A stretch of DNA of 64,000 nucleotides from Paraburkholderia sp. D15 (GCF_029910215.1 NZ_CP110395.1:3410001-3474000), one strand, 5' to 3'; shown: positions 10,123 through 17,681, counted from the first letter of the stretch. The notes: generated by a model from the letters alone, not told the origin. Translations and numbers: made by a program.

Positions 10123-10492
10123 GGGGGCGACCTGGTTTCGACAGGGGTTGCGAAGCGGCTAGGGCATGTCGAGGACCCGTCACCTCGTTAATCAATGGGA
10201 AAAACGTAACTGCAAACGACGATACGTTCGCACTGGCAGCCTAAGGGCCGCCGTCCTCTGCCTAGTTCACTGACGGGCTAGTGTCGCAAGACCGGTAGCA
10301 ATACCGACAGAGGTCATATACGTCAGTTAAGCCTTGGTGGTGTCACGACATCCGGGTCGAAAATCTAGTGAATCGCCGTAGTGCAGCGTGTTCGTCCGCG
10401 TCGCTACGGTTAAATCAAATGACAGAACTAAACATGTAGAACTGGTCGTAGAGTGCTTCTGGACGCGGGTTCGATTCCCGCCGCCTCCACCA
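10123..10492 (+). ncRNA. ssrA: Transfer-messenger RNA (tmRNA)
   Basis: One-piece tmRNA of about 370 nt that rescues stalled ribosomes with SmpB and tags the nascent protein for proteolysis. The 5' end GGGGGCG pairs with the 3' CGCCTCC of the acceptor stem, followed by discriminator A and an encoded CCA (10490-10492). The T-arm GGGTTCGATTCCC is intact. The resume reading frame at 10212-10244 encodes ANDDTFALAA and ends in TAA, the expected tag for this group. A -10-like TAAAAT lies at 10082-10087, about 36 bp upstream of the mature 5' end. A terminator follows. Confidence 0.97.
10212..10244 (+). other. tmRNA proteolysis-tag reading frame
   Basis: Ten codons GCA to GCC followed by TAA read ANDDTFALAA. 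The terminal ALAA is the degron recognised by ClpXP-type proteases; the resume codon is GCA at 10212. Confidence 0.93.
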
Positions 10493-10528
10493 ATACATCA
10501 CGCTTACCTCATCGGTACGCGCTTTATG

Positions 10529-10564
10529 AAAAACCCCGACAGCGTCACGCTCTCGGGGTTTTTT
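10529..10564 (+). terminator. Rho-independent terminator after ssrA
   Basis: CCCCGA (10534-10539) pairs with TCGGGG (10553-10558), with an inner AGCG/CGCT stem, followed by six Ts. The upstream A-run gives it some ability to act on the minus strand too, where it would lie beyond the end of the export operon. Confidence 0.9.
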
Positions 10565-10638
10565 GTTGTCTGCGATCGAATGCCGCATCGGGTATCCGCT
10601 ACGCCGTATCGGTTTTCAGCATCCCGCCCGCGCGCGGA

Positions 10639-12288
10639 TCAACGCGAGTCTGCGCGCCCGGTCGACGTGGATATACGCCATGTTTCGAGCGCACGAGCCG
10701 GGGCGGAAGCAGGCACGGTCACGGCATCAGCAGAAGGCGCGATCGCAACGTCGGCCAGACCAGCCCGCTCCATCCCACGCCGCACCTCCGGCGCGCGCTG
10801 CATCGCAGACTCAATTCCAGCCGGAGCCCCCTCCACCGCCCCGCTCGCCGCCAGCAATCCATTCACCCGCGCCACCTCACCCAAATCCAGCGCCGCCGTC
10901 GCTGCCTTGAGCTGCAGCAGCGTAACCACCGCCGCATACCTCGCCCGGATCAGATCACGCCGGTTCGCATACAACGTCTCCGACGCGCGCAACACATCCG
11001 CGCTCGTACGGCTGCCGACCTTGTACCCCACCTGCGTCGCCGCCAACGCCTCGCGCGAGCTTCGCATCAAACGCGTCAACGCATCGACGCGTGCAACGCC
11101 GGCCCCAAACCGCGACCAGCTATCGCGCGCGGCAGCGCCCGCGCGACGCTGCGCGGCCAGCAGTTCATCCTGCGCCTTGTCTTGCAGCGCACGCTTTTCA
11201 TCGATGGTGGCGTTCGTCTCGCCGCCCTCGAACAGCGGGATCGTGATCGACAGCATCGCGGTCGTCGTCGTGGTCGGACGGGAATAGCCGGAGGCGGCGC
11301 CTGCCGGCGTATGCGTCGCCGACAAACTGACCACCGGCAGATGCTTCGCCCGCGCCTTCTCCACGTCCAGTTCCGCGAGACGCCGATCGATCTGCTTCAA
11401 CTGCACCGCGTAGTCGTGAGCCTCGGCCTGCGCGGCCCAGGCGTCGGCATCGTCCGGCGAATCGTCGAGCCGCGGCATGGCCACGCCTTCCGCCAGCCTG
11501 GACAGCGAGGTAAATGGCTGACCCGTCAGTTGTTCCAGCGCGAGCCGCCGAAGCTGCAAGTCGCTGCGCGCATCCTGCCGCTGCAACTGCGCCTGCCCGC
11601 GCGCCGCCTCGGCTTCGCGCAAGTCGATCACGGTCGCCTCGCCCGCCGCCTGCCTGCGGCGCAACTGGTCGAAGTGCGCGTCGAGCGCGGCCGCGTAGTC
11701 GCCGGCGCGCGCGAGTTCGTCCTCGGCGGCGAGTTCGTCGAAATAGGCGCGCACGGCTTGCAGCATCGTCGATTGCTGCGCGCTCGCTACTTCCACCACG
11801 CCGCGCGCGGAGACGACATCGGCCTGCTTGTAGACCGTCCAGCGGCTCCAGTCGAACACCGGCTGCGTCAGCGTGACGCTCCAGCCGCTCTGCCAATATG
11901 TGTTGCGCGGAAAACCTTCCATCACCGTGCTGTTGTATCCGCGTCCCCAACCGCCTGCCACTTGCGGCAGGAAGCCCGCGCGCGCTTTCGGCAAGGCCTG
12001 CTGTGCGGCCCGCGATCCGGCGCGCAATGCGGCCAGGTTCGCGTCGTGGTCGGTCGCCTGCTCGACGACCGTCAGCAGATCGACGGCCGCCGCCTCGCTC
12101 GCGCAAGTGGCGCACGCCAACGCGACGAGCATGCGCAGAAAAATGCGCAGGGAGACGAGAACCAACCCGAGCACCGAGCCGAGCACCGAGCCGAGCAACG
12201 ACCAGCGCAACAACCCGCGCCACAAACCGCATGCCGACCCGCACAACGACCCGCACAACGACCCACACAACGACCCGCGCCTAATCAT
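10639..12288 (-). CDS. TolC-family outer membrane channel of a peptide type I secretion system
   Basis: Outer membrane efflux protein of about 550 residues, the predicted exit duct for the adjacent C39 ABC exporter and HlyD adaptor. Two OEP repeats are seen: a first half with QSGWSVTLTQPVFDWSRW and long amphipathic helices, and a second with SGYSRPTTTTTAMLSITIPLFEGG and ALAATQVGYKVGSRTSADVL. The ATG at 12288 overlaps the end of the ABC gene. The N-terminus is odd: Gly-Ser-Leu-Cys units encoded by 12-bp tandem repeats precede the hydrophobic segment, giving about 57 extra residues over a usual TolC homologue. An in-frame ATG at 12132 (MLVALACATCASEAAA) is the alternative start, though it has no obvious ribosome-binding site. 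Last gene of the operon. Confidence 0.88.
   Translation of the reverse strand: MIRRGSLCGSLCGSLCGSACGLWRGLLRWSLLGSVLGSVLGLVLVSLRIFLRMLVALACATCASEAAAVDLLTVVEQATDHDANLAALRAGSRAAQQALPKARAGFLPQVAGGWGRGYNSTVMEGFPRNTYWQSGWSVTLTQPVFDWSRWTVYKQADVVSARGVVEVASAQQSTMLQAVRAYFDELAAEDELARAGDYAAALDAHFDQLRRRQAAGEATVIDLREAEAARGQAQLQRQDARSDLQLRRLALEQLTGQPFTSLSRLAEGVAMPRLDDSPDDADAWAAQAEAHDYAVQLKQIDRRLAELDVEKARAKHLPVVSLSATHTPAGAASGYSRPTTTTTAMLSITIPLFEGGETNATIDEKRALQDKAQDELLAAQRRAGAAARDSWSRFGAGVARVDALTRLMRSSREALAATQVGYKVGSRTSADVLRASETLYANRRDLIRARYAAVVTLLQLKAATAALDLGEVARVNGLLAASGAVEGAPAGIESAMQRAPEVRRGMERAGLADVAIAPSADAVTVPASAPARALETWRISTSTGRADSR
12167..12281. repeat. Two 12-bp tandem arrays at the ABC/TolC junction
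   Basis: The first array is three units of CCGAGCACCGAG (12167-12202, last unit degenerate). The second is about four units of GACCCGCACAAC (12236-12281, with single-base variants). Both keep the reading frame and encode the repetitive N-terminus of the TolC-like protein. Confidence 0.85.
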
Positions 12289-14383
12289 GAACCACCGCCC
12301 CATCGCGCGCCTCGCACACCAGCTCGCCCTCCACCAGCCGATACCGCGTGTCGAACGCCGCCGCGAGCGACATGTCGTGCGTAATCACCACGACGGTTCG
12401 ATCCAGACGCCGCAGCAACGCCACGATATGCCGCACCGACGCAGGATCGAGATTCGACGTCGGCTCATCGAGCAACAGCAACTCGCGCTGCTGATACAGC
12501 GCACGCGCCAGCAGTAGACGTTGCCGCTGCCCCGCCGAAATATTCGCGATGGTGTCGCTGATCACCGTGCGCGTGCGCATCGGCAAGCGCATCACGTCGG
12601 GCAACAGACCGACGTCGTCGAGCAGCGCGTGAATGCGCGCCTCGTCCGCGTGGCCGGCGAATAGCGACACGTTGTCCGCGATCGATCCGTGCAGGATCAG
12701 ATCGCCCTGGCGCATATGCACTGCGTGACGGCGAATTTCATCGACGGCGAGGTTCGGCCACGCGATGCCGTTCAGCGCGATCTCGCCCTCCTGCAGCGGC
12801 TCGGCCGCCGCCAGCAGTTTGAACAGCGTGGACTTGCCGCTGCCCGACGCCCCGGTGATCACGATCTTGTCGCCGCGGCGGATCACAAGATTCGCGCCCT
12901 TGAGCACCGGCTGATCGGACACGCCATAGCGGAACGTGACGTTGCGTACGTCGATACATTCGAATTCGCGCATCTCGACCGTTTTATGCATGTCGCCCGG
13001 CGGCGTATAGCGCTCCGTTTCACATTCGACGATATCGCCGACCCGCGCGACCGGCACGCTCAGCATGAAGTACGCGAACACCGCATTGATCGAGCGCGCA
13101 AAGCGTTCCGAGAGCAGCGACTTGTAGATCAGGAACGAATAGAACACGCCGACCGAGATCACGCCGCCCATCATCAACCGCGCGGCGAACCAGGTGATCG
13201 CGATGGTCTCCGCATAGTTGACGAGCTTCAGGATCGCGTCGCGCGCGCTGGTGAGCCGGCCGTTCTGCACCAGTGCCGCGACATACGCGCGGTACTTCGC
13301 CATGAAAAGCGCGGTGCGCCGCGTTTCGCCTTGCGACAGCTTGATCAGCGAAGCGCCGCGGATCGTTTCGATCAGCGTGTCGTCGCAGCGCGCGGACTCT
13401 TCGAGCACCAGCGCGTGCGTATCGCGCATGCGTGCGAACAGCGCGAACGACACCGCCACATAGACAGCAAAAATCAGCAACGCGATGGCCGTGAGTTGAC
13501 GGCTCTGCACCAGCATCAACGCGAGCGCGAGCAGACCGACCACGAGATCGATGCCGAGCGCGATGGCGGTCCGCGTCGTATAGACGCTGATTTCGTCCTG
13601 CGCTTTCACGCGCGCGAACAGATCGCCGACGTGCCGCTTCTCGAAGTACGGAATCGGGTTGCGCAGCAGCTTCAACACCAGCCCTTCGGTCATGCTCATC
13701 TGCACGAAGCCGTGCAGCAGCTCGATCAGATAGGCCTCGACGTAATGGCTAAGCGCACCGGCGATGAATATGCCGGAGAACGTCAGCATCAGCACGTTGA
13801 GCAGGCTGAGGTTATCGGCGGCGACCACGTCGTCGAGCACCAGATTGCCGAGATACGGCAGCGCCAGAATCGCGAACTGGCTGCCGAGCGCCACGAACAT
13901 CACCTTGCCGATCTGCGCGTTGAGCTGCGGATTCAGCGCCCGCACGCGGGCCAGCGCGGCCGGCACGCGCGACTTGTCGCGGATGCGCGGCATCAGCGGC
14001 GTCGCCGCGCATTCCAGCAGATAGCCGGACACGTTCGACACGAAGGTGTCCATCGACATGCGCCGGCGGCCGCTGGCCGGATCGATCACCTGCACATAGC
14101 CGCGCCCGCACTTTTCGAACACCACGAAATGCGCGCCGCCGAAGTGCAGGATCGCGCCGCGTTTGACGCCCGACAGATCGCCGGCATCGTAACGATAGGC
14201 TTGCACCGCGAGTCCGAATTCCACGGCGACGTCGTACAGGTCCATCAACGACAGACCGTTCGCCGACACCGGGCGGAACGCCTGCAGTTCGCGCACCTCG
14301 GTCGCGCGGCCCAGATGCGAGAGCACCATCGCCAGACAGGCATAGCCGCATTCGGCGACTTCGTTCTGATAGATCGCACGCAT
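12281..14383 (-). CDS. C39 peptidase-containing ABC exporter (bacteriocin/microcin type)
   Basis: 700-residue inner-membrane peptidase-containing ATP-binding transporter that would cleave a double-glycine leader and export the core peptide. The N-terminal C39 domain is catalytically complete: Gln6, Cys12 (AECGYACLAM), His85 (GGAHFVVFE) and Asp101 (VIDPASG). This separates it from HlyB-type exporters, whose C39-like domain lacks the Cys. A six-helix transmembrane domain spans about residues 150-430. The nucleotide-binding domain has Walker A GASGSGKST, signature ISAGQRQRL and Walker B LLLLDEP. The ATG at 14383 has GAGG upstream and lies 2 bp after the HlyD stop. Overall it resembles CvaB of the colicin V system. 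The likely substrate is the peptide encoded at 16771-16890. Confidence 0.95.
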   Translation of the reverse strand: MRAIYQNEVAECGYACLAMVLSHLGRATEVRELQAFRPVSANGLSLMDLYDVAVEFGLAVQAYRYDAGDLSGVKRGAILHFGGAHFVVFEKCGRGYVQVIDPASGRRRMSMDTFVSNVSGYLLECAATPLMPRIRDKSRVPAALARVRALNPQLNAQIGKVMFVALGSQFAILALPYLGNLVLDDVVAADNLSLLNVLMLTFSGIFIAGALSHYVEAYLIELLHGFVQMSMTEGLVLKLLRNPIPYFEKRHVGDLFARVKAQDEISVYTTRTAIALGIDLVVGLLALALMLVQSRQLTAIALLIFAVYVAVSFALFARMRDTHALVLEESARCDDTLIETIRGASLIKLSQGETRRTALFMAKYRAYVAALVQNGRLTSARDAILKLVNYAETIAITWFAARLMMGGVISVGVFYSFLIYKSLLSERFARSINAVFAYFMLSVPVARVGDIVECETERYTPPGDMHKTVEMREFECIDVRNVTFRYGVSDQPVLKGANLVIRRGDKIVITGASGSGKSTLFKLLAAAEPLQEGEIALNGIAWPNLAVDEIRRHAVHMRQGDLILHGSIADNVSLFAGHADEARIHALLDDVGLLPDVMRLPMRTRTVISDTIANISAGQRQRLLLARALYQQRELLLLDEPTSNLDPASVRHIVALLRRLDRTVVVITHDMSLAAAFDTRYRLVEGELVCEARDGAVVHD

Positions 14384-14385
14384 GC

Positions 14386-15579
14386 TCAGCCTCGCCACAC
14401 GCGGTACAGCGGCGCGAGCACCCACTCGGCGATCGTGCGTCGCTCGATCACGATGCTCGCCGTCGCGCCCATGCCGGGAAGAATGTCGAAATGTTGCCGC
14501 TCGAAGTCGAACTGGTTGCCGCTCAGTGTCGCCCACGCCATGTAGTCGGCGCCGGGATTCGGCGGCTTCGACGGATCGACCGGCGAGACCGCCGAGCGCA
14601 ATGTGGTGCGCGAGATCGAATCGATACGCGCTTCATAGGTGCCGAATTTCGCGTACGGAAACGCGTCGAATTTCAGCCGCACGATCTGCCCTTCGCGGAC
14701 GAAACCGCGCCGCCGCGACGGAATGCGCAACGCCGCGCGCAAGCTGCCCTGCACGCCGGTCGAAATGACGAGCGCCACGTCGTCCGGCCCCAGCGTACGG
14801 CCCGGCACCAAACCCGAAAACGTGACCACGCCGGCCCGCGGCGCGGAAATCGTCGCGTCCTGGCGGATCTGTTCGAAGCGCGTGCGAATGTCCTGCAACT
14901 CGCGTGCGTGGCGCGCGTCGAGTTCGTTGAGTTGCGCGCCGAGACCGTCGAACGAGCCGAGCGCGGCGCCGAGCTCCGCGCTCAACTGTTGGCGTCGCGC
15001 GCTGCCCTGCGCGAGCGCGACTTTCGCCTGGTGCGTGTCGGCGCGGGCCTGCTCGACGCGATCCGCGGTGATGTAGTCGGCGACCGATTCCAGCCGCGTC
15101 AGCTTGCGGCCGGCTTCATCGGACAGTTCGCGGTTCTGCGCGAGCTGTTCGTCGAGCGCGCCGATTTCCGCGCGGCGGCTTTGCGCGGTCAGGCGTGCGG
15201 TTTCCCGTTGCGCGGACAGATCCGCCTTGCGCTGGCTGTACTGCGCGTCGCTTGCGCGGAGCTGGTCGTCGCGCATGCGTGCGTCGAATGCCGGGCGTTG
15301 CAGGCCGTCGCTCGCGAGCGAGAGATCGCGGTCGAGCCGGAACAGCGGCGCGCCCTGCGCAACGCGCGTGGTGGGACGCACGTAAATCTCGGAGACGAGG
15401 CCGCTCAGCCCCTGAATCTTGACTTCGGAGGGCGACACGATTTCCGCGCGCACGTCCTGTTTCAGTTCGACTTCGTGGAAGAACGCGAACACGGTGGCGA
15501 GCATCACGAGCGTGGAGGTCGCATAGGCGATCCAGCGCCACGAGACGTCCCTGAAATGGGGGAGATGAACAGGTTGCAT
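14386..15579 (-). CDS. HlyD/CvaA-family periplasmic adaptor of the peptide exporter
   Basis: 397-residue membrane fusion protein that bridges the ABC exporter and the TolC-like channel. One N-terminal transmembrane helix lies at about residues 17-36. A lipoyl-like half-motif follows (EIVSPSEVKIQGLSGLVSEIYVRPTTRV written across about residues 46-73), then a long coiled-coil hairpin (about 95-245) and a second lipoyl/beta-barrel region with DATISAPRAGVVTFSG. The C-terminal DILPGMGATASIVIERRT is typical of the family. No strong ribosome-binding site is seen at 15579, but no better start exists nearby. Its stop is 2 bp before the ABC start, so the two are translationally coupled. Confidence 0.9.
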   Translation of the reverse strand: MQPVHLPHFRDVSWRWIAYATSTLVMLATVFAFFHEVELKQDVRAEIVSPSEVKIQGLSGLVSEIYVRPTTRVAQGAPLFRLDRDLSLASDGLQRPAFDARMRDDQLRASDAQYSQRKADLSAQRETARLTAQSRRAEIGALDEQLAQNRELSDEAGRKLTRLESVADYITADRVEQARADTHQAKVALAQGSARRQQLSAELGAALGSFDGLGAQLNELDARHARELQDIRTRFEQIRQDATISAPRAGVVTFSGLVPGRTLGPDDVALVISTGVQGSLRAALRIPSRRRGFVREGQIVRLKFDAFPYAKFGTYEARIDSISRTTLRSAVSPVDPSKPPNPGADYMAWATLSGNQFDFERQHFDILPGMGATASIVIERRTIAEWVLAPLYRVWRG

Positions 15580-15719
15580 AGCTGATTGATTGCTGCCGGT
15601 ACATGCTGGCGCCGGAGTGCTTCACGGCGATGCTGGATGAACGCGCCGCGCGGCCGCGCATAACGGATGCGATGCATGCCATGCATGCGATGCGCCGCAC
15701 GCCGGCTGTGTGCGAACCG

Positions 15720-16682
15720 CTAGCGCACCGGCGCGAACGAATACATGGATGGATGGCCGGCGACCAGCCAGTCCGGATAGTTGTCGGCGACCGCCGTTTC
15801 GATACAGCGTGCAAGCCGATGCGCCGCGCCGGCTTCGGCGAGCGGCAACGGGTCAAACAACCTGGCGCTGAAACGCCCGCGTTCGAAGCGCAGATAGAAC
15901 GGCAGCAGCATCGCGTCGAACGGCGCGCCGAGCCGGAACACGCCGTTGTGAATGCGCGCGGGACGGCCAAACAGGGAGACGCCGACCGTTTCCATCGGAT
16001 AGCGATGCAGCGCGAACGGCGGCACATCGGCGAACAACACGGCGACGCCATGACGCCTCAGCGCGCGAGCGACGCGCAGGCCGAGCCCGTTGCGGTCGTC
16101 GTCGCCATAGGTGTACAGCACCTCGACGCCCGGGATCAGCGCGTGGTCGTCACCGTACAGATCGCGCGGCACGCCGGACACGACCGCGATCGACTTCAGT
16201 CCGAGTTGTGCACGCAATTCGTCGATGACATAGATGTTGGCGTACTGCGATACGAAGTGAAACGGCGACACGATCACGGGACGGCCCGGTTCACTGGCCT
16301 GCAACTGACGGATTCTTCCCGCCAGCGTGGCGGCCACATCGTTCAGGTCGGGCCACGCTTCGCTGCCGCGCGCGAGGCGGCCGAAATAGATGCGCTGGTC
16401 GATCAGCTTCTCGCGCATGCCGCCGGCTGCCACGCGGCCCGCCTGCAGTGGCGCGAGCTTCAGCACGTCACGGCCGATCTCGTAGCGCGCGATGCCTTGC
16501 CAGCGCGTGCGTGCATCGACGAGGCCCAGCGTCGCCGTTGCAATGGCGGCGCACCGCTCGATCGACGAAGGCGGCAGACGGGCCAGCAACGCGCCCTGCA
16601 AGCTCCGTGCGCCGCGCGTTGCGTATGCCATCGCACCGCGCAACAGATTCGACACGCATGCAGCGCCCTGCCTCCACTTCAT
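15720..16682 (-). CDS. LpxL/HtrB-like lysophospholipid acyltransferase-fold protein in a peptide export operon
   Basis: 320-residue protein with the lipid A acyltransferase (LPLAT) fold signature in its second half: VIVSPFHFVSQYANI (about 136-150), then LFADVPP, SLFGRPARIHNGVFRLG, LLPFYLRF, and a final DNYPDWLVAGHPSM resembling the P-x-x-W ending of LpxL proteins. The family's H-x4-D/E catalytic pair is only half present: His142 is there, but the acidic position is Tyr147. The start at 16682 has GGAG at six bases. It sits between the precursor peptide and the HlyD gene, so it is a candidate peptide acyltransferase or other maturation/immunity factor; that role is inferred from position only. 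It is too divergent to be the housekeeping lipid A enzyme. Confidence 0.72.
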   Translation of the reverse strand: MKWRQGAACVSNLLRGAMAYATRGARSLQGALLARLPPSSIERCAAIATATLGLVDARTRWQGIARYEIGRDVLKLAPLQAGRVAAGGMREKLIDQRIYFGRLARGSEAWPDLNDVAATLAGRIRQLQASEPGRPVIVSPFHFVSQYANIYVIDELRAQLGLKSIAVVSGVPRDLYGDDHALIPGVEVLYTYGDDDRNGLGLRVARALRRHGVAVLFADVPPFALHRYPMETVGVSLFGRPARIHNGVFRLGAPFDAMLLPFYLRFERGRFSARLFDPLPLAEAGAAHRLARCIETAVADNYPDWLVAGHPSMYSFAPVR

Positions 16683-16706
16683 CCTTCACTCCACATACGC
16701 GGTTGC

Positions 16707-16741
16707 GCGCCGGGGCGGCACGATACGAACCGCCCCGGCGC
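16707..16741 (-). promoter_or_regulatory. Strong stem-loop between peptide gene and acyltransferase-like gene
   Basis: A perfect 12-bp GC-rich inverted repeat (16707-16718 with 16730-16741, 11-nt loop) lies 30 bp after the stop of the precursor peptide and 24 bp before the next gene. No T-run follows on the minus strand, so it is more likely an attenuator or an mRNA-stabilising hairpin than a full terminator. Such an element would let the small peptide be made in excess over the export genes. Confidence 0.6.
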
Positions 16742-16770
16742 TTGGTGCACGGTTAGCGCGAAGCTACCGA

Positions 16771-16890
16771 TTACGCGCGACCCGGCACCGGTGCTGCCGG
16801 CGTGGTCGACTTCGACGGTGCCGAGCCACCCTTGCAGCAGCCGCCTGCAACAGCGGATTTAGCCAGTTCATTGCGAGTGATTTTTTGCAT
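16771..16890 (-). CDS. Double-glycine precursor peptide (39 aa), putative C39 exporter substrate
   Basis: Short gene, ATG at 16890 and TAA at 16771-16773, preceded by AAAGGT seven bases upstream. The product has a 17-residue leader MQKITRNELAKSAVAGG ending in Gly-Gly, the cleavage signal of C39 peptidases, with Val at -4. The core would be 22 residues and begins Cys-Cys-Lys-Gly-Gly, then a Ser/Thr/Pro/Ala-rich tail ending PGRA. The Glu-Leu pair lies at -10/-9 instead of the textbook -8/-7. A second Gly-Gly at residues 21-22 is an alternative cut. Upstream of an export operon with an intact C39 peptidase, this is the obvious cargo. Function (bacteriocin, signal or modified peptide) is unknown and I recognise no named family. 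Confidence 0.8.
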   Translation of the reverse strand: MQKITRNELAKSAVAGGCCKGGSAPSKSTTPAAPVPGRA

Positions 16891-17218
16891 TTCGATTACC
16901 TTTATGTTGAATAAGTCAGGAAATTCGCTTCATGAATAAAACATCGAATTCACGAAACGAGACGGATCTTATCAACGCTTGTTTTTGATAGAAGCGCCTT
17001 TGCTTTATTTTACAAATCCATCTTATTTTAATAATTAGCAAAGTCCGCATCATCAATGCCATCAAGGCTTCCGGCCAATGTCGCGCCAATCTCCAGCACG
17101 CAACCCGAAGACACCAAAAAACCACACCAATCACATTTACGAAATTTCCATAAAATACCGCAGAAAATCCACAAATGCATTTGGCGAATTTCTTATTTTC
17201 CGAAGAAAAAACAAAGGC
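16891..17218 (-). promoter_or_regulatory. AT-rich upstream region of the peptide export operon
   Basis: About 330 bp without a convincing gene. The half next to the peptide (16891-17040) is conspicuously AT-rich against the high-GC background, with runs such as TAATTATTAAAATAAG on the minus strand. It should hold the operon promoter, but I could not fix a -35/-10 pair with confidence. The AT-richness would suit H-NS-type silencing or foreign origin. Confidence 0.5.
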
Positions 17219-17246
17219 AAAAAAAAACGCCGGCATCGCGCCGGCG
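17219..17246 (-). terminator. Rho-independent terminator of the small secreted-protein gene
   Basis: On the minus strand CGCCGGC (17246-17240) pairs with GCCGGCG (17234-17228) across a 5-nt loop and is followed by nine Ts (17227-17219). It lies 43 bp after the stop at 17289 and insulates the peptide operon from the gene upstream. Confidence 0.9.
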
Positions 17247-17258
17247 TCGCACCAAGAA

Positions 17259-17274
17259 CGGGAGATATCTCCCG
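17259..17274. repeat. Perfect 16-bp palindrome
   Basis: CGGGAGATATCTCCCG is a perfect palindrome between the stop of the small secreted-protein gene (17289) and its terminator. It could be a protein-binding site or a 3'-UTR structure. Confidence 0.6.
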
Positions 17275-17288
17275 CATGATCATTCTGG

Positions 17289-17555
17289 TTACTCGTCCTT
17301 CGGGCACTGCAGATTGCAGCCGTTCGGGTCGCCGTTATCGCCGCGCTTGCGCATGGCCGACTTCTTGTCGGACTGGTACTTGGCGGACGGCGCCGACGCC
17401 GCGAACGGCATTTGCGGATGCTCGGCGAGACGGAACTGGTCCTGCAGAATCCCGCCCGGCACACCCGGCGAATTCTGCGCGAACGCAACCGATGCAGTGG
17501 CGAGAAGCATACCGGCCGTCGCAGCGGCGGCACATGCGTGAAGAAGAGCTTTCAT
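17289..17555 (-). CDS. Small secreted protein of unknown function
   Basis: 88-residue protein with a clear Sec signal peptide (MKALLHACAAAATAGMLLAT, then ASVAFAQ) giving a mature protein of about 61 residues. The mature part starts NSPGVPGG, is rich in Ala/Ser/Lys/Asp, and ends with a Cys pair in NGDPNGCNLQCPKDE, which could form a disulfide or bind a ligand. No family recognised. No clear ribosome-binding site, but the signal peptide, a good terminator and codon use support a real gene. It lies just upstream of the peptide export operon on the same strand but is separated by a terminator, so it is a separate transcript; a functional link is unproven. Confidence 0.72.
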   Translation of the reverse strand: MKALLHACAAAATAGMLLATASVAFAQNSPGVPGGILQDQFRLAEHPQMPFAASAPSAKYQSDKKSAMRKRGDNGDPNGCNLQCPKDE

Positions 17556-17681
17556 GGCGTATGAGCGCGGCGAGGCGCGCGATTAAGGCGAAAACGGAAG
17601 TTTAGAGGGTATCGCAAACCGGCGCGCGTTGCAGCGCCGAACCCGCGTAGATCGTTACGGCCTCTTACGATGCTTCGTACA

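Noticed and set aside
12281..14383. RTX-toxin type I exporter (HlyB-like).
   Set aside because: The C39 domain keeps its catalytic Cys and His, no RTX gene is nearby, and a Gly-Gly peptide is.
15667..15699. GATGC/CATGC-rich quasi-palindrome between the acyltransferase-like and HlyD genes.
   Set aside because: Arms do not pair perfectly and no function can be tied to it; counted as low-complexity sequence.
17031..17180. A 50-codon minus-strand frame upstream of the precursor peptide.
   Set aside because: No ribosome-binding site, no leader motif, Trp/Phe/Cys-rich random-looking product.
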